Assembly (NCBI RefSeq): GCF_003855155.1
Contig: NZ_CP034073.1
Coordinates: 1,240,001-1,304,000, forward strand
Direction of reading: 5' to 3'
From: Shewanella psychromarinicola
GTDB taxonomy: Bacteria > Pseudomonadota > Gammaproteobacteria > Enterobacterales > Shewanellaceae
Length of the DNA: 64,000 nucleotides
Part shown: positions 16,928 to 26,110 of the stretch, one piece after another
How positions within the stretch are numbered: the first letter of the stretch is position 1
How the letters are laid out: each line of letters begins with the position of its first letter
Made by a program: the position numbers and the translations under genes
The notes under the pieces: generated by a model
Told to the model about the DNA's origin: nothing
Database searches by the model: none
What the model saw: only the letters and a program-made list of their open reading frames with translations

Positions 16928-18052
16928 ATGAAGTTCTCTCACTTATTTAAACAAACCCAATTAGGTCCATATACCTTAAGAAATCGTATTGTTTTACCAC
17001 CACTGACACGTTCACGAAGTGATCAGCCTGGGAATATTCCTAATCAACTGATGGCGCAGTACTATGCTCAACGCTCGGGCGCTGGTTTCATGGTGACGGA
17101 AGGAACACAAATTGAACCTAGAGGGCAAGGATATGCGTGGACACCGGGCATTCATAGTGCCGAGCAAATTGCGGGCTGGAAACAAGTCACCAAAGCGGTA
17201 CATGATGCAGGTAGTATTATCTTTTGCCAATTGTGGCATGTTGGACGCGTCTCTCACACCTCATTACAGCCAGATCAGCAAGCACCTGTTGGCCCATCTG
17301 ACCTTATAGCAGACACCGTTAAGGTGTTTATTGAAACGGCTCCAGATCAAGGCGCCTTGGCCGACCCAAGTGAGCCAAGATCACTGTCTACCGCCGAGGT
17401 TGAAGAGCTTGTACAGATGTATAAACAGGCGGCAATTAACGCCAAAGAAGCTGGATTTGATGGCGTTGAATTACACTGCGCTAATGGCTACCTTGTTAAT
17501 CAGTTTATCTCTGAGCATACCAATAATAGAACCGATAAGTACGGTGGTACTTTAGCGAATCGTTTACGTTTTCTAAAAGAAATAACCGAAGCGGTTGCCA
17601 GTGTTATGGGGCCAGATAAAGTCGGAGTAAGGTTTGCGCCATTATTTGAAAGTACCGACGAAGTCAGAGTGTATTTAGGGTTAGTTGAAAGTGACCCTCA
17701 CCTAACCTATATCGAAGCGATTAAAATTTTAAATAATATTGGCATTGCTTATTTATCGCTTGCTGAAGCTGATTGGGATAATGCTCCAGATTTACCTGAA
17801 AAATTTTATCAAGAAGTCAGATCAACCTTTGATGGCTTAATTATGTATGCAGGTAAATATACCCCAGAAAAAGCGCTTCGAATATTGACTGAAGGTCATG
17901 GTGATATTTTTGGTTTTGGCCGGCCATTTATTGCTAATCCAGACTTACCTGAACGCATTAAATACGAATGGCCATTAAATGAAGCCGATCCATCGACTAT
18001 GTACGGCGGAACCAACAAAGGCTACACAGATTACCCCGTATACATAAAGTAG
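16928..18052 (+). CDS. Old Yellow Enzyme family alkene reductase (NemA-like)
   Basis: A 374-residue FMN-dependent ene-reductase barrel. Visible marks are LRNRIVLPPLTRSR at the N-terminus, the FCQLWHVGR strand, the substrate-binding His-x-x-Asn in ELHCANGYLVNQF (about residue 182), RTDKYGG, and the phosphate loop IFGFGRPFIANPDLP. It reduces activated C=C bonds of enones, maleimides or nitro compounds with NAD(P)H. It has its own spacing of about 160 bases after the CmcJ-like gene, with a small open tail between, and TCGGAGT before the start. Confidence 0.9.
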   Translation: MKFSHLFKQTQLGPYTLRNRIVLPPLTRSRSDQPGNIPNQLMAQYYAQRSGAGFMVTEGTQIEPRGQGYAWTPGIHSAEQIAGWKQVTKAVHDAGSIIFCQLWHVGRVSHTSLQPDQQAPVGPSDLIADTVKVFIETAPDQGALADPSEPRSLSTAEVEELVQMYKQAAINAKEAGFDGVELHCANGYLVNQFISEHTNNRTDKYGGTLANRLRFLKEITEAVASVMGPDKVGVRFAPLFESTDEVRVYLGLVESDPHLTYIEAIKILNNIGIAYLSLAEADWDNAPDLPEKFYQEVRSTFDGLIMYAGKYTPEKALRILTEGHGDIFGFGRPFIANPDLPERIKYEWPLNEADPSTMYGGTNKGYTDYPVYIK

Positions 18053-18137
18053 ACAGCTTGTTGCTCAATGCTGAGAAAAGTTGTAGCACTAATTCTGCTA
18101 TACATTTCCTATACATGAAATAATTAGAGGACTTAAT

Positions 18138-19145
18138 ATGAAAAGCATGACCCTTTCTACACCGGGCGGTCTTGACCAGCTCAAGCTTAACCATAGCGCG
18201 GAACCTGGCGAACCGGGGCCTGGCGAAATACGAGTACGTATTCGAGCCTGTTCTCTCAACTTTCACGATTATGCAGTGGTTGTCGGAGCCATCTCGACCG
18301 AAGACAACCGCATCCCCATGGCGGATGGCGCCGGCGTTGTAGAAGCCATCGGTGAAGGTGTCAGCGAATTTAAGATTGGTGACCCTGTCGTGTCGACATT
18401 CTTCCCTGATTGGCTAACTGGCCCCGCTCTTATTGGAAACTTCAGTACCACACCCGGTGATGGCCAGGATGGTTACGCACGCGAGCAGGTTGTCCGCCCA
18501 ACGAACTGGTTCACCCACGCCCCTAAAGGCTACACCCATGCCGAAGCCGCCACATTGACCACCGCAGGCTTAACCGCATGGAGAGCGCTTGTTGTTGATG
18601 GCGGCTTAAAAGCAGGTGATACCGTGCTCACGATGGGCACCGGTGGTGTGTCTATCTTTGCACTGCAGTTTGCCAAGATGATGGGCGCTCGGGTTATTTC
18701 TACGTCGTCTTCAGACGAAAAGCTGGAACGGCTCACCGCACTGGGTGCCGACCACACCATCAATTACAAAACCACACCGGCCTGGGGCACTAAGGTTCAG
18801 GAAATAACTGGCGGCAAGGGCGTTGACCACGTTATAGAAGTGGGTGGCCCTAGCACTCTGCCAGAATCTATTGATGCCGTGCGCATTGGTGGCCATATCG
18901 CGCTCATTGGGGTGTTGACTGGCTGGGCTGGGGATATTCCAACCGCAAAACTGATGGCGAAACAGGTCCGCCTGCAAGGACTGATTGTGGGCAGCCGAAA
19001 CCATCAGCAAGAAATGATCCGCGCGATTGAAGCAAACGACATGCACCCGATCCTTGACCGGTCATTTGCGCTGGAAGAGATCGCTGACGCGTTCCGCTAC
19101 CAAGAGTCTGGCAAGCACTTCGGTAAGATCTGCCTAGCGTTTTAA
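18138..19145 (+). CDS. Zinc-independent MDR alcohol dehydrogenase/quinone reductase
   Basis: A 335-residue medium-chain dehydrogenase/reductase. The GroES-like part contains SLNFHDYAVVVG, where catalytic zinc ligands of classical alcohol dehydrogenases are missing. The NAD(P) motif is MGTGGVSIFALQFAK (about residues 171-185), followed by RVISTSSSDEKL. It is clearly more GC-rich than the genes on both sides, suggesting recent transfer. A TTAGAGGA ribosome site is present. Position behind the ene-reductase suggests joint action on carbonyl compounds, but this is inference. Confidence 0.85.
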   Translation: MKSMTLSTPGGLDQLKLNHSAEPGEPGPGEIRVRIRACSLNFHDYAVVVGAISTEDNRIPMADGAGVVEAIGEGVSEFKIGDPVVSTFFPDWLTGPALIGNFSTTPGDGQDGYAREQVVRPTNWFTHAPKGYTHAEAATLTTAGLTAWRALVVDGGLKAGDTVLTMGTGGVSIFALQFAKMMGARVISTSSSDEKLERLTALGADHTINYKTTPAWGTKVQEITGGKGVDHVIEVGGPSTLPESIDAVRIGGHIALIGVLTGWAGDIPTAKLMAKQVRLQGLIVGSRNHQQEMIRAIEANDMHPILDRSFALEEIADAFRYQESGKHFGKICLAF

Positions 19146-19727
19146 TCCGAGCAATATATGGCCAGCCACTTGTGAAACCATTTTTTTGCATCTAATGGGG
19201 AATGCGCAAGTTGGTTATGGTGGGCTTAGTCAATCCAATCCGCAGCGGCTTATGGGCCACTGCGGCCTTATAAAGTTGGATTGAGTCTGCGCCACAAAGC
19301 AACTATTTTTGCCGGGTGTGGCGCTTAAACAACAGCATCGATAATTTTTTACCGAATGCCGCTAACATTTATGCAGATATAAGCGGCAAGACTATGCACA
19401 TTGCCAGCACAGGCCATGTGCTTAACTCTTTAACTAGATAGCGTCATTCTCGATTAATAGCTATCAAGTCTATGTTACTGTTTTGAATGAGTCATATTGT
19501 TTACATTGAATAGATGAAAGCTTAATTCATCGAGAAACGAATTCAATATTTTTTGTGTCAAGAGTCAAAAAAGCTATGGTATTGATTAGAGAGTAGAGCG
19601 GTTTCGTAAGGTATTATATGATGACTGAATGTACAGATGATCAGACATAGAGATAACATGCTAGGCTGTTTTTTTTATTATTTAGTCTTTATACTGCGCG
19701 GCTGTTTTGTCTGCGTAGAAAGTAAAA
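19146..19727. other. Intergenic stretch with dispersed repeat copy 2
   Basis: No gene seen. It contains the 108-bp repeat at 19332-19439; the rest is AT-rich and presumably includes the promoter of the SMR pump gene. Confidence 0.5.
19332..19439. repeat. 108-bp dispersed repeat, copy 2
   Basis: Counterpart of 14800-14907. In this copy the internal inverted repeat is perfect over seven bases (TGCCGCT ... AGCGGCA) with an 18-base loop. The two copies are about 4.5 kb apart in the same orientation and bracket the LysR/CmcJ/ene-reductase/MDR cluster. Confidence 0.75.
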
Positions 19728-20060
19728 ATGAAAAGTTGGATATTTTTAAGTGTGGCTATTTTAACTGAAGTTGTGGCAACTTCTGCACTTAAAGCAAGCG
19801 ATGGATTTTCAAGAATAATGCCTTCAATCGTGGTTATTGTGGGGTACGTATTATCTTTTTATTTTCTATCCTTGGCGCTAAAAACTATTCCTGTTGGTAT
19901 TGCTTATGCGACTTGGGCTGGATTGGGTATTGTGCTCATTACGGTGATCGCTTGGGTGATGTATGGGCAAAAATTAGATTTAGGTGCGCTAGTGGGAATG
20001 ACGTTAATTTTAGCGGGTGTTGTGGTAATGAACTTATTCTCAAGCGTTACTCCGCATTAG
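19728..20060 (+). CDS. SMR family multidrug efflux protein (EmrE/QacE type)
   Basis: A 110-residue protein with four membrane helices. The essential membrane glutamate is in [14 protein letters not shown] (Glu about residue 14), and the signature [13 protein letters not shown] with its Trp is near residue 57. Such proteins form antiparallel dimers that exchange protons for cationic drugs. The EmrE/QacE branch is favoured over SugE by the [10 protein letters not shown] motif. A strong bidirectional terminator lies downstream. Confidence 0.9.
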   Translation: MKSWIFLSVAILTEVVATSALKASDGFSRIMPSIVVIVGYVLSFYFLSLALKTIPVGIAYATWAGLGIVLITVIAWVMYGQKLDLGALVGMTLILAGVVVMNLFSSVTPH

Positions 20061-20193
20061 TATTAGCGTTAGTACGCAACCAATAACATAGACATTGCGT
20101 AGCCGAATTTTTGTGTTTTTATTCACTTTTCTCTCCAAATTTCGAGCCGACGGTGCCCATTTCTAACTAATGCGCAGCGTTTTTAGGCACAAC

Positions 20194-20234
20194 AAAAAGG
20201 GCTTAACAATGATAGTCATTGTTAAGCCCTTTTT
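20194..20234. terminator. Bidirectional terminator
   Basis: A perfect 19-bp inverted repeat (AAAAAGGGCTTAACAATGA, loop TAG, complement ending in TTTTT). It lies between the convergent SMR pump gene and yqhD and can serve both strands. Confidence 0.9.
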
Positions 20235-20315
20235 GTTTAGTGTTAGTCATAGTCTTGGATATAGCCGCTCAAGCCTAAGCGATGAATGGGTTGATCGCCT
20301 AGGCTGTAAGCGTTA

Positions 20316-21479
20316 TTACCACGCCATGTCTAAAATCTTACGGCTGGTGGCTAAATCGACTTGGCCGCTTTCAGATAATGCGGTCATGCCATGAGCTTCT
20401 AATGCATTAATCACTAGGCTGATTTGATCTTGGGTTACACCGTGATCGCGTAAACGGGTTGGTAAACCCACTTGCTGGAAGAAAGCTTCTGTTTTGTCAA
20501 TGGCTTGATCCACTCGGCTAGCTTCATCACCTTCAGTGATATCCCAAACGCGTGCTGCGTATTGCACTAATTTAGCGTGTTTTTGTTCTTTCAATACACG
20601 CCATAGTGATGGCAATACAACGGCTAACGTTTGTGCATGGTCGATATGGAATAGTGCGGTTAACTCATGTCCAATCATGTGAGTAGACCAATCTAATGGC
20701 ACGCCTGTGCCTATCATACCGTTTAGAGCAGATGTAGCACTCCACATTAAGTTAGCGCGGGCATCGTAGTTTGTTGGCTCTTCAACAGTGATAGGACCAA
20801 TTTCAATAAGGGTGCGCATAATGCCTTCTGCCATGCGGTCTTGTACGCGGGCATCAACGGGGTAAGTCGCATATTGCTCAAGCACATGCACAAACGCATC
20901 GACAACACCGTTTGCCACTTGAATTTTGGGTAAGCTAAAAGTCAATTCAGGGTCAAGCATGGCAAATGTTGGGTAAGCACATGGGTGATTTACTGGGAAC
21001 TTACCGCCTTGATAGCTCACTACTGCAAAGGCGTTCATCTCAGAACCGGTAGCCGGCAGGGTAGCAATAACGCCAAGTGGGATGACGTTGTCATTAGCCA
21101 CTGGAACCGGTGTAAAGCCGTGATGTAATAAACTTGCTGTGTCACCGTCAAATTGAGTCGCTAGGGCGATAAATTTGGTGCCGTCCATAACCGAACCACC
21201 ACCGACAGCCAGTAAGAAGTCGATGTTTTCTTTACGGGCAACATCAACGGCTTTTATTAGGGTCTCGTATGTCGGGTTTGCCTCAATGCCGCCAAACTCA
21301 AATACAATGCGGTCACCTAATGCGGCTTTGACTTTATCGAGTGTGCCGAAACGTTGCACGCTGCCGCCACCGTAAGTGATTAATACTCGTGCATTGGCTG
21401 GAACAAGTTGGTCTAACTCTGCGATACGGTCTTTGCCGAAAACAACATGAGTAGGGTTACGATAATCAAAATTGAGCAT
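20316..21479 (-). CDS. yqhD: YqhD-type NADPH-dependent aldehyde reductase
   Basis: A 387-residue iron-containing alcohol dehydrogenase, the same length as E. coli YqhD. Coenzyme binding is through YGGGSVQRFGTLDKV and AVGGGSVMDGTKFIA; metal ligands appear as Asp/His in NGVVDAFVHVLEQY (about residue 193) and the His in HMIGHELTALFHIDH (about residue 265). YqhD reduces toxic short-chain aldehydes such as acrolein, butanal and glycolaldehyde. The divergent AraC gene is a YqhC relative, which activates yqhD in E. coli upon aldehyde stress; the same control is likely here. Confidence 0.9.
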   Translation of the reverse strand: MLNFDYRNPTHVVFGKDRIAELDQLVPANARVLITYGGGSVQRFGTLDKVKAALGDRIVFEFGGIEANPTYETLIKAVDVARKENIDFLLAVGGGSVMDGTKFIALATQFDGDTASLLHHGFTPVPVANDNVIPLGVIATLPATGSEMNAFAVVSYQGGKFPVNHPCAYPTFAMLDPELTFSLPKIQVANGVVDAFVHVLEQYATYPVDARVQDRMAEGIMRTLIEIGPITVEEPTNYDARANLMWSATSALNGMIGTGVPLDWSTHMIGHELTALFHIDHAQTLAVVLPSLWRVLKEQKHAKLVQYAARVWDITEGDEASRVDQAIDKTEAFFQQVGLPTRLRDHGVTQDQISLVINALEAHGMTALSESGQVDLATSRKILDMAW

Positions 21480-21747
21480 AATGGACGCCTTTTGGTTGAG
21501 CGGTGAAACAAAGAGTTGACTGATTGTTGATGCATAAGTCGTTTATGGACAAATTTTATATACACAACAACAAGGTTAAATTATGTGATTATGATAGCTG
21601 GTTGAGTCAAAATAAACAGACACAGAGCTATCGAGTTCATGCCTATTCCTATCTATATTGTTTAAATAAGGTGGTTTTTTGGTTAATTTGATACCTTTTA
21701 CTGCTTTTTTGATAGTATTGGTATGAGGTTTTTTCTAAGGGGAAGGT

Positions 21748-22617
21748 ATGAGTGAAGCAGCAAAATTAATGGCACAACTTGCCCCAACTGAAGGGGTTAA
21801 TAATACCCATTTATCCGGTGTGCATGTGTTTCGTAGCTCACGGTATGGCGCGCGCGGACCCATGTGCTATTCACAAGGTGTGCTTATTGTCGGCCAAGGT
21901 AAAAAGCGGGTTTACTTAGACAACCAAAGCTTCGATTACGACCGCCAGCACTCATTAGTGATGACGGTGCCACTGCCGGTAGAGTGTGAAACGTTTGCCA
22001 GTATTGAAGAGCCTGTATTAGTATTGATGGTTGATATCGATTTAGTGCAGCTTAATTACATTATCCGACTGATGGATGAGCATCATCAGATCCCTAAAGA
22101 TTTAAACGAATCGCGCCAGAGTGGCTTTTTTGTTGCTGATAACACTGAAGACATGGATTGCAGCGTTATTCGGCTATTACAGGCGTTACAGTCGCCATTA
22201 GAAGCCAAAGTAATGGGTGAGGCGTTAGTGCTTGAGTTATTGTATCGTTTATTAGACTCGCCCAATGCCGCACCGCTTTATGCGTTGTCGCTTAGCCACA
22301 CTCGTTTATCGAGGGTCGAAAAAGCCCTTAGCTACATTCATAAACATTATGGTGAGTCGGTTGAAGTAGACACTTTAGCTCGTTTGGTCAATATGAGCCC
22401 GTCGGCGTTTCATCGTTGCTTTAAAGAGGTCACCGCCTCATCACCGATACAATACTTAAAGAAGATCCGCCTGAATAAAGCCAAAGCGTTATTACAAGTG
22501 CAGAATTTGAAGGTTAAAGAGGTATCAACTCAGGTGGGGTACGAAAGCACGGCCCAATTTAGCCGCGAGTTTAAACGCTACTTTGATCAAAGCCCAGGCG
22601 AGTGCGGGAGGTTATAA
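21748..22617 (+). CDS. yqhC: AraC family regulator, YqhC-like
   Basis: A 289-residue protein with an N-terminal AraC_N cupin-like domain (GQGKKRVYLDNQSFDYD, ending in VMTVPLPVECE) and a C-terminal pair of helix-turn-helices (about residues 190-285; DTLARLVNMSPSAFHRCFKE and GYESTAQFSREFKRYF). It is divergent from yqhD, as in enterobacteria. In E. coli YqhC senses electrophilic aldehydes through cysteine; this protein has Cys residues near positions 38 and 90. AGGGGAAGGT precedes the start. Confidence 0.8.
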   Translation: MSEAAKLMAQLAPTEGVNNTHLSGVHVFRSSRYGARGPMCYSQGVLIVGQGKKRVYLDNQSFDYDRQHSLVMTVPLPVECETFASIEEPVLVLMVDIDLVQLNYIIRLMDEHHQIPKDLNESRQSGFFVADNTEDMDCSVIRLLQALQSPLEAKVMGEALVLELLYRLLDSPNAAPLYALSLSHTRLSRVEKALSYIHKHYGESVEVDTLARLVNMSPSAFHRCFKEVTASSPIQYLKKIRLNKAKALLQVQNLKVKEVSTQVGYESTAQFSREFKRYFDQSPGECGRL

Positions 22618-22687
22618 TGGCTATTCCTATTCCGAGTCAGTCATGTGCCCCGAGTGGGTACGTTATGTTTTTAGTTAAGGCCACCTA

Positions 22688-23011
22688 ATGATGACAGTCC
22701 CCACGGAAATGACCTTTTTTGAGTTTTTAACGCCGTTAGTTGCATCAGGGCGGAAGACGATTACTATCCGCGATGCCAGCGAAAACCATTACCAGCCGGG
22801 CAGTCACGTGCAGGTGTTTACCCTTGAAAGCCATACCAAGGTGTGTGACATCATTATTTTGGCCGTTGAGCCATTAGCATTTGATGACATTAATGAGTTT
22901 CATGCTAGTCAAGAAAGCCTGCCATTAGTTGAGTTAAAGCAACTGATCCAAACTGTGTATCCTAATCAGCAAACCTTGTTTATGATTTCATTTAAATTGC
23001 TTGCTGATTAA
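22688..23011 (+). CDS. yqfB: ASCH-domain N4-acetylcytidine amidohydrolase (YqfB-like)
   Basis: A 107-residue ASCH-domain protein, close to the 103 of E. coli YqfB. Conserved are TFFEFLTPLVASGRKTITIR (Lys and Thr of the catalytic region) and the terminal LKQLIQTVYPNQQTLFMISFK. YqfB hydrolyses N4-acetylcytidine to cytidine, salvaging the modified nucleoside. It follows the AraC gene by 70 bases and may be read through from it. Confidence 0.8.
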   Translation: MMTVPTEMTFFEFLTPLVASGRKTITIRDASENHYQPGSHVQVFTLESHTKVCDIIILAVEPLAFDDINEFHASQESLPLVELKQLIQTVYPNQQTLFMISFKLLAD

Positions 23012-23344
23012 TACTCATTATTATCAAAAAGTTATCAACTAAGATTTCTTCTGCTGTTGATATGCGTGTCCGACTTTGGTTGTAGGTTCAGCTTGCTTTG
23101 TTCTATTTTCTGGTTTTAGCCGCAGCATTAGCCCCTCATCAGTAACTCAATAAGCAATACCTAAAACATGACCTGCTTAACAAATGTGCACCAATAACCG
23201 TGTTAGTTTGCATATCTATTAGCTAGTTCACATTTTAGCTATCTCTAAAGTGATATTTTGGTTTCCTGCTTAGGGTATGCGTATTTTATTTAGCGCTTTT
23301 TATCAATGGTTTTGCTCTCAGGGCTCATTCAGTTAGGATTTTTT
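23012..23344. other. Intergenic stretch without visible features
   Basis: AT-rich sequence between yqfB and the radical SAM gene. I see no hairpin with a T-run, no repeat and no small gene; it presumably holds the promoter of the downstream gene. Confidence 0.5.
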
Positions 23345-24682
23345 ATGTCTCCAATTATTCAATCAGCCAGCCAGGAGTTGATTAAACCTTATCAATCTAA
23401 TATTACCGTACCCAATTGGATGATCAGCTCTATGGAGCGGGTCATGCAGTTTTATGTTGATAAAAACCTGCGCCTCGACACCATTTCTACTGACCGCATG
23501 CCTAAGCCCATCGAAGGCAAAAAATACATGTTGTATGCGCACATTCCGTTTTGCCATACTTTGTGTTCGTTTTGTACCTTTCACCGGTTTTTATTCCGCG
23601 AAGATAAAGCGCGCGAATACTTTGTTGCGCTGCGTAAAGAAATGCAAATGGCCAAAGATTTAGGCTATGAGTTTGAATCTATGTACATTGGCGGTGGCAC
23701 CACCACAGTGCTTGAAGATGAATTAGCCCGCACCATCGAACATGCAAAAACCCTATTTCCTGGCATTAAAGAAGTGTCTTGTGAGTCTGATCCGCAGCAT
23801 TTGGCCAACCCTGAATTTAAGCAATTAAAAGGACTGGTCGACAGAATGTCGATTGGGGTACAAAGCTTTGATGATGGCATTTTAAAAATGACCGATCGCT
23901 TAGACAAGTTTGGTTCTGGCCAACAAACCTTTGACAATATTATGGCGGCCAAAGAGCTGTTTCCTATTATCAATGTGGATTTAATTTTTGGTTTTCGTGG
24001 TCAAACGGATGAAATTATCCAGTCAGATCTTGAAATTGCCTCAAAACTCGACCCACGCCAAATTACTACTTATCCGCTAATGATCACTCACCAAACCCGT
24101 AAAAGCGTTAAAAATCAGCTGGCTGCACCCCAAGGTGAAATGGTCAATCAGTACCGACAGATTTTAAACCACTTGACGGGGCAATACACACAGTTATCGG
24201 CTTGGGCATTTGGTAAAACTAATAACGAAGGCTTTGATGAGTACGTTATTGATTATGATGAGTATCTCGGTGTAGGTTCTGGTTCATTTAGTTTTTTAAA
24301 TGACACGCTATACGTGAATACATTTTCGCTGAAAAAATATCAACAACGTATTGCCGAAGGCCGTATGGCGGTTGAGCAACAGAAAAAATACCAGCTAAAA
24401 GAAGTCATGCAATATCGCTTTTTGCTGGGTATGTTTTCTGGGCGTTTATCACGTAAATATTTTCGCGATACTTTCAACGTTAATTTAGACACCGCCTTGT
24501 TTAAAGAAATGGCCTCAATGAAAGCGATGGGGGCACTTAAAAATGACCCAGTTAACCCAGATGAACTGATTGTGACCGATAATGGCAAAATGTTGGGGCT
24601 ATTGATGATGAAGGAGTTTTACTCCGGCATGGACAATGTGCGTGCCCAATTGCGTCAACCACTTGCCACTGGTGATATGTAA
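23345..24682 (+). CDS. HemN-like radical SAM protein (coproporphyrinogen oxidase family)
   Basis: About 445 residues. The radical SAM cluster motif Cys-x3-Cys-x2-Cys is in PFCHTLCSFCTFHRF (about residue 65), followed by YIGGGTTTVLEDE, RMSIGVQSFDD and DLIFGFRGQT, all typical of the HemN family, and a HemN C-terminal domain. HemN itself oxidises coproporphyrinogen III without oxygen. This paralogue differs from true HemN (C-x3-C-x2-C-x-C is not complete: Thr-Phe follows), so a haem-handling role such as a HemW/HutW-like one is also possible. ATG 23345 follows AGGA. Confidence 0.8.
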   Translation: MSPIIQSASQELIKPYQSNITVPNWMISSMERVMQFYVDKNLRLDTISTDRMPKPIEGKKYMLYAHIPFCHTLCSFCTFHRFLFREDKAREYFVALRKEMQMAKDLGYEFESMYIGGGTTTVLEDELARTIEHAKTLFPGIKEVSCESDPQHLANPEFKQLKGLVDRMSIGVQSFDDGILKMTDRLDKFGSGQQTFDNIMAAKELFPIINVDLIFGFRGQTDEIIQSDLEIASKLDPRQITTYPLMITHQTRKSVKNQLAAPQGEMVNQYRQILNHLTGQYTQLSAWAFGKTNNEGFDEYVIDYDEYLGVGSGSFSFLNDTLYVNTFSLKKYQQRIAEGRMAVEQQKKYQLKEVMQYRFLLGMFSGRLSRKYFRDTFNVNLDTALFKEMASMKAMGALKNDPVNPDELIVTDNGKMLGLLMMKEFYSGMDNVRAQLRQPLATGDM

Positions 24683-24900
24683 TCTCAGTTCGGGATAATC
24701 AACGCTTATCAAAGTACCATTTGCCTTGTTATCTGCGTTGTATTGACTTGCAATAGACCCGCTATTGATGCTGCTATTCACGCGTGAATACGCCTTGTTA
24801 GCAAAAAAAATAGCAAGTTTGATATAAAATTAACTTAAATATTTTTATGTTAGTTTAATAATCCCATCTCTTAACCCGTATTGAGATCATCGAGATAACC

Positions 24901-24927
24901 AAAGGCCGTGTTAATCACGGCCTTTTT
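24901..24927 (+). terminator. Rho-independent terminator
   Basis: AAAGGCCGTG, loop TTAATC(A), CACGGCC and a TTTTT run, about 220 bases after the radical SAM gene and just upstream of the PfkB gene. Confidence 0.8.
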
Positions 24928-24973
24928 GTTATACTCAAGGTTCTTTTTATCGACGCTTTTTTAGGTGAGTTGC

Positions 24974-25819
24974 ATGGCCAATATTCTTTTACTTGCCAAT
25001 ATCAATTGTGATCGCATTCTAGTGCTTGATAAGCCACTAAAAACCGGTGGCCGTTTTCATTATCAAGATGGTGGATTACGTTTAGGCGGTGGTGGTGCGA
25101 ATACCGGATTGGGCTTAGTGTGGGCTCAACACAAGGTGTCACTGGTGAGTGAAGTCGGTAGTGACGACATAGGTGACTGGATTTTAGCTAAGGCCAGCAC
25201 CTTAGGGCTCGATTGTCGTTTGGTGCACCGCTTTAGTGGCAATACTTGTGAAATGTTACTGGTGATGACACCCGATGGTGAACGGACCATTATTCGACCA
25301 CAGCGACCTATTTTTGAACTTCCCGCGCCACCCGACTGGCAACATTGGGATGCTTTTTATATTAACTCCTCAGCAAAAGGTGCCGGCGCTTGGGCGGCAA
25401 ATGCTATTGCGTCTAATCCTAACTGCAAAGTGATATCTCAACTGGCAAAAGATGAGCGCAACCGTCCTTGTCATGTGCTGATCGCATCGATTACCGATAT
25501 GCAAGGTCGTTGCAACCAAGATCCATGGTTGTTTGCGCAAGCGATTGGCGGCGATGCATTAGAATATTTTATTGTTACCGATGGCGACCAAGGGGCGATG
25601 GTGTATAGCGCGGATGGCAAACAACATGTTCCAGCCGTTACAGCCGATGTGGTCGACACTACTGGTGCTGGCGATGCCTATGCCTCTGGGGTGACCCATG
25701 GCTTATGTCAGCAGATGTCGATTACCGATGCAATGCATGAAGGAGCTTTGTGGGCATCGTTTGCTGTTGCAACCAAAAGCTCAATTCCAGGCGAGGCACT
25801 AAAACAGTATCTAGCCTAA
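24974..25819 (+). CDS. PfkB family sugar kinase
   Basis: A 281-residue ribokinase-like protein. The N-terminal glycine motif GGRFHYQDGGLRLGGGGANT (about residues 26-45) and the C-terminal ATP/anion-hole signature DVVDTTGAGDAYASG (about residues 220-234, catalytic Asp in GAGD) are intact. It should phosphorylate a sugar or nucleoside with ATP, but the substrate cannot be read. The ATG at 24974 is preferred over GTG 24965 because AGGTGAG is suitably placed. Shorter than typical 300-320-residue members. Confidence 0.85.
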   Translation: MANILLLANINCDRILVLDKPLKTGGRFHYQDGGLRLGGGGANTGLGLVWAQHKVSLVSEVGSDDIGDWILAKASTLGLDCRLVHRFSGNTCEMLLVMTPDGERTIIRPQRPIFELPAPPDWQHWDAFYINSSAKGAGAWAANAIASNPNCKVISQLAKDERNRPCHVLIASITDMQGRCNQDPWLFAQAIGGDALEYFIVTDGDQGAMVYSADGKQHVPAVTADVVDTTGAGDAYASGVTHGLCQQMSITDAMHEGALWASFAVATKSSIPGEALKQYLA

Positions 25820-26023
25820 GGTCAACTTGGGTTAAGTTAAGGTTTGCAGGCGAACGCTGCGCATTGCTAAGTATATGCGGATAACTAAAATAGTATTGGT
25901 TTGTCATTTTAGTGTCATTGTTGGCCTTTATGATGAGCCCGTCTAAACAACTTTTATAGCATCCAATGGTTCAGACCATTTTTAGCTATTATTTTTGCTA
26001 TATTATCTCCCATTTTATTGATG

Positions 26024-26053
26024 GCCTTACTCTTCTACAGTAAGGCTTTTTTT
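26024..26053 (+). terminator. Rho-independent terminator
   Basis: GCCTTAC, a nine-base loop, GTAAGGC and seven T. It lies about 200 bases after the PfkB gene and 60 before yiiM. Confidence 0.8.
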
Positions 26054-26110
26054 GTCTGAAAATTGGGTATATTGGCACTGTGTAATCATACTTAAGCAAG
26101 GACATGCTGG

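Noticed and set aside
18711..19191. Long minus-strand frames inside the MDR dehydrogenase gene
   Set aside because: Shadows caused by the higher GC content of this gene; no independent signals.
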